In this document: piece by piece, positions 22,801 through 34,800 of the stretch
Position numbering within the stretch: the stretch's first letter is position 1
How the letters are laid out: every line of letters begins with the position of its first letter
Source of the DNA: Cymbomonas tetramitiformis
Lineage: Eukaryota; Chlorophyta; Pyramimonadophyceae; Pyramimonadales; Pyramimonadaceae
Length of the DNA: 64,000 bases
Assembly (NCBI GenBank): GCA_001247695.2
Contig: LGRX02034676.1
Location: forward strand, 1-64,000
Direction of reading: 5' to 3'
Program-made: the position numbers and the translations under genes
Notes under the pieces: model-generated
What the model saw: the letters and a program-made list of their open reading frames with translations, nothing else
Database searches by the model: none
Told to the model about the DNA's origin: nothing

Positions 22801-25800
22801 GTATTCCCTGCCTTTGCCAAATCTAGGGCATGCTGATAATTGTCAGCCGTTGCCAAATCACATCAAGGTTTTTCTTTACACGTTCTGTCAAGTTTTGTGT
22901 AAAGTCGACCAAGTGTAAGAGAGACCTGGACATTCATGATGTAGAATTCTCAGCAATCTCATGAGCTGCCGGTGTTTCACGTTAAATTGCACCCGCATGT
23001 CGCTTTGGGGGTTCGATGTTTATTCTGTTTGGTGGTGCTTTGAGGCCGCGCAGGCCCTTATTTGCTGGGGATAGGGGTTTAGTGAGGGTTGCCGTTTTGG
23101 TACGCGGTGTCGCGCGGTCGTTCTTTCGACTCTCTAGACGACGTGGCGAACGCGACGCATTTTTACTGCAGCTGGTGGGACGCCGACGGCGCTGGTGCTT
23201 GGGAGACCTGGGGTGTGCGACTGGATCTGGTGGCATGGACTGGTGCGTCGAGGACGTCAAGAGCACGAACGCTGTCCACTTCTGCAGTCTCGGGAGCATG
23301 CCGGTGGTGAAGCACGCTGCACTCCTGAAATTACTGAAGTGCTGTTGTTCCACTGCAGGTAACTAATTCGTGGCGTTTTTACCTACTTGTGATTTTGTTG
23401 GTCTTGTATTCATTCCGCTTCACCGCTGGCAATTCTCGGCTTCCCTTGGCGTCAACGCGATGCGCTACGGCGAGGTGACAAAGGAATTGGAGTCCGCCGA
23501 ATGAAGTAAGTATACTACAATTTTCTAGAATTTCTTAAGGCTCGCCTGAGGATGCTATGAAGCTGGCAGTATTCAAGGAGGACGAGCCGGGAGTTGTGGA
23601 AGCACGGACGATCGACACAGCGCGGCTGAGGTGACAGGCACACAGGAGGATCATAGTTAGCTAGTATGGTCTGTGCCGCAATTTGTGGTTGGTAGCACGT
23701 AAAAATTTACGTTTCACGAGTATGAATTGATGTGAGCTAGAGTTACGGAGATCTCTGCTTTGTGATCAATCAGAACGTTGTTCAGATGTGCAAAATTTAA
23801 ACATAGCCGTGGCACAAGGCACATTGGTATGCTTTAATACGTACACTATAGTTATAGGTGTACACTTATTATAATATCCCCGCTATTATCACTTACTATG
23901 ATGATGTATTGTGTCTACATAAATCGACAGAGCCTAGCTAGTGCATATATTGATGAGATCGACTGGCCTAGTATACTTCATTTATAAACATGGATAATTT
24001 CTTTGTGTACGCATGCGCCTACATACCGAAATACATATTGGGAGGGTAGGGAATACATACCTTGCCGTACGCCTCCAGGGCGACCTCCATCTCTTGCGCC
24101 ATGTGGTCCTCACACGACATGCACTCATTGTGCTCGAACGCGGCCGTCACTGATGCCAATACATCGCTCTTGAAAATCTTGCCTGCTGAGTCTGCCTTGC
24201 GAGACTCGATCATCCGGAGCTGCTGCTGCTTTAAACGCTGATTGCGATTCTTGCAAATGTTCTCGAAGAAGTAATGATTCTGTGTGTACGGGTGTCGCTC
24301 CAGGGCCAGGAACGAGTCGAGATCTGTCCGGGCTTTGTCACACTCCTTGGCCACCATGAGATCTAACTGCTCCTGCAGGTGTACGCGCAGGGCTGGGTAC
24401 CTTGACGGGAGACCCTTCGCCGCAGCCTTCTGCACACTGCCACCCAGTGTGTTTTCCGCCTTCTGCAGCAGCTCCTTGCACAGAGGGCTCCAGTCGCTGC
24501 TCACCATGCTCGCCACGATCTTGTTAAATAGGACCGCGCTCAGGAAGCACGGCAGATCGTCAGTTCGGTTGCAAGCGATCCGCTCCTTGAGCCACGTGGG
24601 ACTGGATCGAACATCGTCATGGACAAAGGTGCGAAGGTTGGCCAGTGTGCCCGTCCAAACCGTAGATGCTTCGTCTTCACTCTCCCCTTCTTTGGTACAT
24701 ACATACCAGTCACTTGTGCCTGTATATGTATTACATTCACCGAGCATAAACTTTCTTGTCAAATTCGTATGGTTTGTAACTTTGGAGTACATTCGCACAT
24801 CTGTTAGATCATCAGGTTTTACGACCACAGTCGGCGGCTTTCCATCATCCGTCTCAAATTTGTGGACCAGCTTTCCCGCCACCTCACTGCCATCTGGCAG
24901 ACTTACCCGCACGTTGCTCCCAACTTCAATTTCTTTGATATTCGCAAGCTTTGTCCCCAGCACCTTTTCACGAAACACGGCAAATTCCGCGTGTTGCTCG
25001 GCGGCGGCACTTTTCTCCTCGTTGTTGAGCCCTGTGTCACTGTCCATCGCATTTCCATCCATACATTGCAGCACTGCGCTTGTGACTGCCAGGTAGCACT
25101 GCCGTCGCTCCAGATCGGAGGTCATCAAATCGCCCAGCTGACGTAGCTGTTCTCTTGCAGCCGCAAACTTAGCGCCGATCTCCACCAGTATATCCGGGAT
25201 GGATTTGCGGATCATACGCACCTGCACGGGTGTCGCAAAGGCATGTGTGTGTACATAGTATTCACTCTGGCTTACCACCACGCATTGTGCGATATGTGCC
25301 AAGCAACAGAGGCATGTGTGTGTACCTTACCCTGCCGGGCCGGCCCGGGGCCATTGGAGGACCCCAAAAATCGCGCCAGGCCGCTGCCGGGCTGTTTATA
25401 ATAATTGCGCCGGGCCTATCGCGCCTGCGGGCTTCCCCCACGTTAGATCTGCCCAGATCTGTCTGACCGTTGCCGGGCCCATGCGATATCGCCAGATGGC
25501 TAGAACCCCCGCCTCGCTATTAATCGGCCCATTTTAGTCGTCCATCAGAATTTAGATAAAGCCCTACTATGCTTGTATGCTATCGGTTGCTAGCATTTCA
25601 GTATCACACGACAGACTTTCTAAGTGACTGCCCGCACAAGGACCGATTTCTGTAGCATTATGTACGCACGTAACCTATATCGATTCTAACACACACAATT
25701 TAGGTATAATAATAAGCCTTTATAAATGCTTCCAGGGCAGGCGCGGGCCGTCGCCGGGCCGTTCGTACTTTTTGACCGGGCCTGCCGGACCTTCGCCGGG

Positions 25801-28800
25801 CCATCGCAAAAAATATCGCCGGGCCTATCGATGATATCGGAAGATACACACACTGTCGCAAAGCCATGTGTGCATCGTGAAGCTTTAAGCATTTACACCA
25901 GAATTAAATTGAAGCATTTATACCACGCCACTGATAACTCATCGAAATTTACAAGCGTACACACGCATGCACGCGTACAAACACACACGCACACGCACGC
26001 GCACACTTCAAAAGAGATAGTGACATCCTAGACACCTCACTTATTTGCTTGAGGTTATTGGGGGTTGCTAACAACGCGTAGCACTCCCAGGCCTTTGTTG
26101 CCCATACGGGTGTATACTGGTATGACTTGATCCAAATACTCCGCAGGAAAGCCTTTTTACTAGAAGTGCTACCTGCAGTTTTGCCAGCTTGGTTCGCAGG
26201 GCAGGGACACCGAAGTAGCCCCGCTCCACCTGGCTGCACCAGGGCTCCTGCAACTCGAAGAACGCGGCCTCCTCTTTCAAGCCCACACGCAAGCTCACCC
26301 CCTCGTCAAGCGCCTTCTGCCCCCGGCACTTCACCATGTGGAACTCCAGTGCGCACTCCATCTTATGTCCCAGAAGGAGGTCCAACACTGAATTCTCACC
26401 CCCCTTGTCGATCAAATCCGGTTTCGTGATCACTGGGATGGTCCTCAATGTGGTGGGGTCCGCCTAACTTCCCCCCAAACCCTCCCCTCTGAATGTGCCA
26501 CTTTATTGCAACTTTATTTCGAGTTTTGCAACAGATAGACCACCAAAAGTGGCAGAATTCGAGGCAGGACCACGAGCATCACAGGTTTCAAGGGGACCTC
26601 ACCCGCATCATGCAACTATTGGCAAGCACCGGCGTGTCAGCGAACAAGAAACCGGCATCATCAAACTACTACGATGTGAAGTCGTGTGACGATAGAAACA
26701 AGTGCTTGGGGCGGTATCCGTGAATGGTCACACACTGTAAAGCAACCCTAAACCCTGAACTCTGTTTGATTAGACGTGCCACTTCAGCCTGCAACAGAAT
26801 ACGTGATACACAACTGCTGATAGACGAAGAGGACAGTGCAATGTAATCGAGGGAAGTTGTTTTCACGAAGATGATAGAGGACAGTAGATTGCTATTGGTG
26901 ACGGGTGTGAGTATATGTGCAAGGAGGTGAGAGCCTTTGGTGGCTTCAGATACCTTCTTGGCGTCCGCCATTATCTCCGAGTTGTGGAAGTCCACGTTGG
27001 CGGGCACTACCGCGAGAATGACACACCTATTATATAATCCCACCACCACCGCTACCGAAGGTAATTCAGAAGGTGAGCTTGTATATCGATTCACTCACCC
27101 GCGGTGCGAAGATTGGTAATCTCACAGAAAGCAATCTGCATCATTGCTATAATTACGGTATGAAATCAGCCACGCAAATGCTGACAAACTCCACTGTATG
27201 AGAGCAAGTGAGTCAAAATGAGATATTGATGTGCACCGATCGTTGGGCAGATATTCGTGGATGAGTTCCTTGACATCCTTCCCAAGTGTCTGGCTCTCCT
27301 TGTCGCCGCTGAAGCGCACGATCCCCGGGAGGTCGATCAAGGTGAGGTCCGTGCACCCCGGACCGTACACCTCCACCTCCACCACGTCTCGCGCCACCTC
27401 CGCCGTCGAATTCGACGTGCGTGCGCGCTCAAGGATACACCGCTGGGCGCGCTCAATCTCCTCTGATATCTCCCCCCAATCGGCGAGGTCTTTCCAGGGG
27501 TACACCGACTCGTCCTGTGTGGATCCCGTTATCTTTTTCATCTCATATGACAAAGGACAGAAAGAGCAACAACGTTAAAGAATAAATGGCCCGGGTCCTG
27601 GCACTTGACACACTTGCTCAGCCGAGAGTGAATCCTATGAAGCGTTCTGGCTTTTGACAGCATGGCAGGAACCCTTTTACTCCGAAATAGTATCCAATCG
27701 AATGAATATGCTTGATCATGGTCTGATTCGTTCACACCCGCTTCACATTTGCCAGTTGTGACCGTATACCAATGTGCCTTACGGGTGGGGTTAACATGTA
27801 TATTCACCAACCTAGTGTCTATTCGTCGATAGTATTATGGGTAATACTAAGTGGCTATATAATATTACCCATAATACTATATGAAAATCGCCTTACGAAA
27901 AATATTTGTATGAGTTAGGGTAATATTTATGACTTAAAAATATCAGGAAAATCTCGTTCATCGACATCGATCGATCTCGATATCGCGCGCGTCGCTCGAT
28001 GGACGTCGGGTGAGTATAGTTATACTAGTTTGCTCGTATATTCATATACTAGTTCCGTAAGCGTACCACCAGTGTCCCAAGTGCTGGTCAGTGTGCATGC
28101 TTTAATATATGATATAATATTAGATTAAGCTTATCGACTACTACTTGTTCTACGACAAGACTCGAGTGCATGATATAAGGATTGAGGTGTGCCCACTTTT
28201 CACTTATCTTGAGATTGTGAGAGACATAATCAATCCTGCATCTGATCGGAATATTATATAGTTTTCTTCCCTTCGCGGTGGTTGATACCGTCCTGAAGTC
28301 TTCCAGGGCCTGCTGTTTTAGCGGGTGCCTCTGTATTACACATTGTGATCTCTTACACACGGTGTGGCAGAGAGTATACAAAAAAATATACTAGTTCGGT
28401 ATACAAGTAGCATGCTAGGAATCATCCCAACGGTCACCCTAGCGTCCTATATCGCACAAGCATGATTCAATATGATATTTTGGACTACGATAATCACACA
28501 CCGGGCATTTTGTGCCACCGCAGGTGCATGGTTGAGTGTTGAGAAGGTGCTGGGACCTTGCGGCGTACTAGTATGCATACACAAGTAGCATGCTAGGAAT
28601 CATCCCAATGGGCACCCTAGCGTCCTATATCGCAAGAACATGTTTCAATATGATATTTTGGACTACGAAAAACACCCACCGGGCTCTTTGTGGGGTTTGA
28701 GCGAGGATAGAGAATGCCTCGTGGGCTGAAAATGGTAGTATTATGGGTAATACAAGCATTTTCCGAGTTTCATGGAATTTCAATGGGGTCCGTACTTATC

Positions 28801-31800
28801 ACAAATGCCTTGCATAGTAGCTCAACATATCTTTGTTTGTAGCGTATATGAGCACAAAAAATGTTCACATTGCATTTTTGATAGGCATATACGATCATGC
28901 AACACAAAATCATACCTTATAGCTATTTTTTAAGGGACTATAGTAATTATTTGAGATATTGGTCATGATGCCAATCAACATGATAGGACCCAAAAATCAT
29001 GTGTAGAGGGTGTGCCTTGCTGTTGGGGCATGATATACGAAATAGTTGATGAATACGCAACCTTGTGTAGGGGTTTCTGTATATATCGGGGGAAATACTA
29101 GCGTCATTTGTGAGGCATTGTTTAAGTAATCATGATGATGAACACCAAGAAAGGACAAGTAGCCACTATGAATTTCTTATACCATATACTGTTGAATGTT
29201 CGAGGCTTGGCTCCTAGACCGGTTTCGGCCGTTGCCACGGGCCTCGTCAGTAGAATTTTCAGAAAAGGAATGTCCTCGTGGTCCCGGTTCCACAAATAGT
29301 CCTAACCATGCAAGTAAGTCAAAGTACTGTAGCAAGTATGTCGAACGTCAATCGAATACTGTGTGTCACTGGTCAGATTGCAAAACTAAGTCACCGTCCA
29401 CAAAGAGCATAGACTAGCAGGTTGTGCTGCCAACAACATTCATCAAAGTACAAGGTTGCTGCAGTGCATTTTGGTCTTCAGTTCCCCCCAAAAGCCTAGA
29501 GGATGCTTGCTGGCCATATCAAGGTATGGCTTACGCTTGGTCGACATTACACAAAAGTTCAATTTTTCTCGATCGCGAGATATTGGCAATTTAAGTATTC
29601 GCTTAAGTGTGGTTAAGTATGGAAGACAATTGAGAGGTATCGACCATAACTTTTAAATGCCGTGGTCAATTTGATCCCCGAAGTGCGCAATCTGTTTAGA
29701 TTGCTTTGAGCGACCTATTTATCAAATAAAAATATTTTTTGAACTTTTGTGTAATGCCGGCCAAGTGTAAGCCATACCTTGATATAAGAAGTACCATTGG
29801 CCAACCACCCTGCATGATAGCCCTGGTGGTGCAGCTCCTTCCACAATTGAGCAAGTGATGTCGGGATCTGCTCCACCATGGTGTGTGCTTTGATTCTCGA
29901 GAGCACATAGATAAGTATAGCTGGTTTCCTGCTTTCCGGGCACCCAGATAACCAATGCACAAATGGGAACGTTATAACAGCATCTGATAGGTGCCGACTC
30001 CCCACGCTTCTCATTTTGCATCAACTGGTGCACAGTGAACCTGCCGTGCTCCGCCCGATTCTCCACACCACAGTACTCCCGCGCCTCGGCAAGGTCCTTA
30101 TCGTCGCCAGTCTCGCCGGTCTTAACCACACGCATCCCACTAGGATATCACTCATCACGATACATTCGTAAGATCCGGCGCAGTATCTTCCATTCCGCCG
30201 CGGTGCCCTCCATCAAATACACCAGGGCAAGTGCATCGTCGGCCTGTCGCACCAGTGTGATATGTCTCCTGTCGGCGCCGAAGCTCAGCATAAATTCTCG
30301 TTCCCCGCATGCACATACACAAAGGGCGGTGCCCGGACTGTCACGTTCACCCATACCGACTCCGCGAGTATGCCCAGCAAGTTCTCGCGATGTGCATGTA
30401 GTTGTTCCACAAGGAAAGGATAAGTGCACATACCAATCTTTCCCGTGAAACCCGCACTGCCGTTATCCGTGGTACCCCCTACACGTACCATTGCACTCCT
30501 TTCGCACCGCGTACCGTCACCGTCATCGCCGACTTCCCCGCCCGCTTACAACCTGCAAGTATCACCGCTCGGATTGCCTGTTTCGTCAAGTCGTGATCGA
30601 GGTTGAAGAATTGGTCTTTCGCGTCGAAGGTGAAGGCGTACACTCCCACCGCGTCTGCTGCCCTCTCATTGAAAGTAATGACCGCCGCCTTCAGCCTGTG
30701 TGTCCCGCCCAGCATCAAACTGTGCCCTGCTTCCTGCACCAAGAACTCGATTGCGCCGCCCACCACGTTCTGCATCGGCGCCAGAGGTGCTGAGTTGTTA
30801 GGCTGAATTGGGCGATCCTTTTGAAGAGTCGCCTCCTTGTCTTTGGGCAAGACATATGCACACCTGAACGTGCCGTTCTTCAAAAAAGGTGCTATGGAGC
30901 ACAGCAGGCCCCGATTGAACTGCCTCTCCAAGTCTGCGATCACGGTGTCAGCCGCCCTTGTCTCGACCACAAACTGCGCGGCACTGTTCTCTCGCTCGTT
31001 CACCAGCATGTCGTAATACCGCTGCTGGCAGATTAGTGCCCCCACACTCGTGTTCCTGTCTAGGCGCATTCTTGCCGTGCCTGTGCAGTACCTGTCCATC
31101 ACCTTGCAATATGTCGCGGCATCGGTTACCCCCGGTCTGGTGTCGAGCTCCACTCCCTCTTGCGCCACCCCGAGCTCCCGCTGCTGTTTGCCGGGAATAG
31201 TTAGGGTTGCCGTTTTGGTGCGCAGTGTCGCGCGGTTGTTCTTTCGACTCTCTAGACGTCGTGGCAAACGCGACGCATTTTTACTGCAGCTGGTGGGACG
31301 CCGACGGCGCTGGTGCTTGGGGGACCTGAGGTGTACGACTGGATCTGGTGGTATGGACTGGTGCGTCGAGGACGTCAAGAGCACGAACGCTGTCCACTTC
31401 TGCAGTCTCGGGAGCATGCCGGTGGTGAAGCACGGTGTACTCCTGAAATTACTGAAGTGTTGTTGTTCCACTGCACGTAATTAATTCGTGGCGTTTTTAC
31501 CTACTTGTGATTTTGTTGGTCTTGTATTCATTCCGCTTCACCGCTGGCAATTCTCGGCTTCCCTTGACGTGACGGCTGGCGTCAACGCGATGCGCTACGG
31601 TGAGGTGACAAAGGAATTGGAGTCCGCCAAATGAAGTAAGTATGCTATGTTTTTCTGGAATTTCTTAAGGCTCGCCTGAGAATGCTATGAAGCTGGCAGT
31701 ATTCAAGGAGGACGAGCCGGGATTTGTGGAAGCACGAACGATCGACACAGCACGGCTGAGGTGGCAGGCACGCAGGAGGATCATAGTTAGCTGGTATGGT

Positions 31801-34800
31801 CTGTGCCACGATTTGTGGTTGGTAGCACGTAAAAAAATACTTTTCACGAGTATGAATTGATGTGAGCTAGAGTTACGGAGATCTCTGCTTTGTGATCAAT
31901 CAGAACGCTGTTCAGATTAGCAAAAATTAAATTGCTGGGGGATAGTAGTTAGGGTTGCCGCTCGCGTGGGCGGTGTCGCGCGTTCGTTCTTTCGACTGTC
32001 TAGACAACGTGACGAACGCGACGCATTTTTTACTATGGCTGGTGGGACGACGACGACGCTGGTGCTTGGGAGACTTGGGGTCGACGACTGGTTTTGGTGG
32101 TATGGAGTGGTGCGTCGAGGGCGTCAAGGGCACGAGCGCCGTCCACCTCTGCAATCTCGGGAGCAAGCCGGTGGTGAAGCACGGTGTGCTACTGAAATTA
32201 CTGAGGTGTTGTTATTCTACCTGCAGGTAATTAATTCGTGGCGTTTACCTACTTGTGGTTTTTTGTTGGTCTATTTTTTCCGCTTCACCGCTGGCAATTC
32301 CCGGCTTCCCTTGACGTGACGGCTGGCGTCAACGAGATGAGCTGCGGCGAGGTGATGAAGGGAATGGAGCTCAAAGAGGAAGTAAGTATGCTACGTTTGT
32401 CTGGAAATTTCTCGAGTTTGACTGAGGATGCTGTGGAGCCGGCAGTTTTCAAGGAGGTTGACTTGGGAGATGCGAGAGCACGCACGAACGACGACGTTCC
32501 ACGGAGGCGGCAGGCACACAGGAGGTTCATAGTTAGATCATATGACCTGTGCCATGAATTGTGGTTGGTAGCACGTTAAAACTACTACTCACTAATATGA
32601 ATTGAAGTAAGCTAGGATTATGAAGATCTCTGCTATGTGATGACTTGGGCTATGTTGTCCGAATTGCGAAAGAAGAACTAGACAGGGCTCAGTCTCATCA
32701 TGTTGTGCTTCCACCGCAGTGCAGCCTCACATTTCAAGAGCATCTTCAGCTCATTAAGTCTCTTCAGCATCGCGGTGATGCCAGGCACTTCTGTGGGCAG
32801 CTCCGGGTCGTACTGCACGTACCACTGATCACTGTACTCCGGCTGAATGGATAAGCGCGCAGTCCTTGAAACGTCTGACCAGACTCTGGAGATGGGCCGC
32901 CGTCACAGGGTACTTGCCGGCTGCCTTCACATTCTGGATCCACAAAATATCGACGTCAAAAGGAGCCCCCTTAGAGCGGTCGACGTAGCCCAGAGCAGAT
33001 TGCGGCGCCAGAAACTTGAAGCAACTTTCAGCCAGCTGCATTAGGCGATGTACCCTTTCTTGTAATGTCCAGTCTTGCCAGGCAGGGCACACGATATTTG
33101 CGCGTACCGGTGTTTTCGCTGTTCTTGCTAAGTACAGTGCCTGGTCGATAGTCTGCTTGATTCTCGCCATTGTGTACAGTGGGTTTGCCAGCCCGTAGGT
33201 AAGCCACCAGTTGGAATAAGCATCGAACCCAGCCCCAAACGCGCAGTCCTCCTCGTAAGGTGCGTAGAACGTGTGTAGGGTAAATCCGCATAGTATTAGC
33301 CATAATACCAACGCAACAACGTGTCCCTCACTTGAATATTGATCATATGTCACCAAACAAACAAAAATAGTAGACTTTGGTATCATATATCCAACATATT
33401 TTTATTACAATTTGGCTTACTACAAAGCGACTGGCATGTGCCAAGCAACAGAGGCATCCGATATTACACGGACCGCGACTTACATGTACACCGGGCGATA
33501 CCACCGGCACATACATACGCGACGCTTTACCCGGCGCGGGCGGGGCATGCAAGGCTGCAATGATGATTTACAGATGCGAAGTTGCATGGCACTGAGATGA
33601 AGGTATGCGTATGATAATGTACGCAGCGTGAAATTGCGGTGACGAGGCGCACATATATTCTCCCCTTTTTGCAAAGAAAAGTTTAAAGTACGTATACATT
33701 ATTATATCACTCTAAAAAAACCACCACATCGAATACAAATTATTTGTATTGATATGACAAAAAATATGACACCATATCAATACAATGTCCGCTACTGTTG
33801 TTCAGCTAACTTTGATGGGTATAACATATGAGTGCGATTTGAGGATAATTTGAAGTATGCCCACATGTCGTTGCTTTTGAGACTGGCAATTGGTCACATT
33901 TGTGGAAATGCTCGGGACACTGTCTTACTTACTATTTATATTGAGTTGATATATCTGAGCGACTTGTCATACAAGTCGTGGTCAGAATGACACGGGATCT
34001 GACCTGTGTCATTCCCCCCGCGGTGGATGATACCGTCCTGAAGTTTTCCAGGGCCTGCATTTTTTGTGGGTGCCCCTGTTTTGGCGTTGCGATCCCGTGC
34101 GTGTCGCTGCAGGGTGTATACAAAATATGACACCATATATTAGAGGCATCCCGGATCACCCAGACCGTGACAAACGCGTACGTATAAATGCGCGTAGACT
34201 TAGAAATAATGTGGTACACAACGCTAAAACAGGGGCACCCACTGTAAAGGGCCCTGGAAAACCTCAGGACGGTATCAACCACCGCGGGGGGATTGTGTCA
34301 ACTCAATATACTGAGCAAGACAGTGTCCCGATTAATTCCACAAATGTGATAAGTGGGCACACCTTAGAGCCTTGGAGTTACACTTTTGAGGAAGTCCGTA
34401 AAGTACACCTCCTTGTCCTTACAAACACGTTATAAAATATATCCAATATAAAATACAAATCTGCTCAAAACTTGGGACTTTGAGAGTACGCTTACGGAAC
34501 GAACTCTTAGACAACAAGAATGAGCTAACCACAACCCCCCAAAGCTTTTTAACAAAGAATGTTGTGCACATCTTGAAAGATCTTGTGTAATCTTAATTAT
34601 CAATCAGTTAATAATCATTGCTGATCAACTTTCAAAAATATCTAGTCAAAGATGAGTCATCAATAATAAAGTTTAAGTTGTCAAATATATGACTAATTAA
34701 AAGTTAATGACAAATGTGACAAAGTGCCCAACTTAGACAGCCGACTTAGAAATAATGAGTGAACATGACAGATAGCAATCATTATTTTTTAATTACACTC

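Larger units (their letters stand above)
29722..33340 (-). pseudogene. Reverse-transcriptase-like gene, fragmented
   Basis: Pieces of one protein lie in order on the minus strand. An N-terminal part (33386-32829, then shifting frame to about 32650) carries YSDQWYVQYDPELP. After the R repeats, 31190-30479 carries YVLPKDKEATLQKDRPI and FTFDAKDQFFNLDHD. The frame then shifts to GTTDNGSAGF (30475 area), then to LVRQADDALALVYL (30250 area) and an AREYCGVENR tail (30135-29722). The order LPK...RPI, F-D-A-K...F, GTT..GS, xADD matches RT motifs 2, A, B and C, with QADD as the catalytic pair. It resembles neither the Ty3 RT in this window nor a typical L1 RT; a Penelope-like origin is possible but unproven. 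At least three frame changes and a 1.4-kb insertion make it non-functional as a single frame. Confidence 0.55.
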
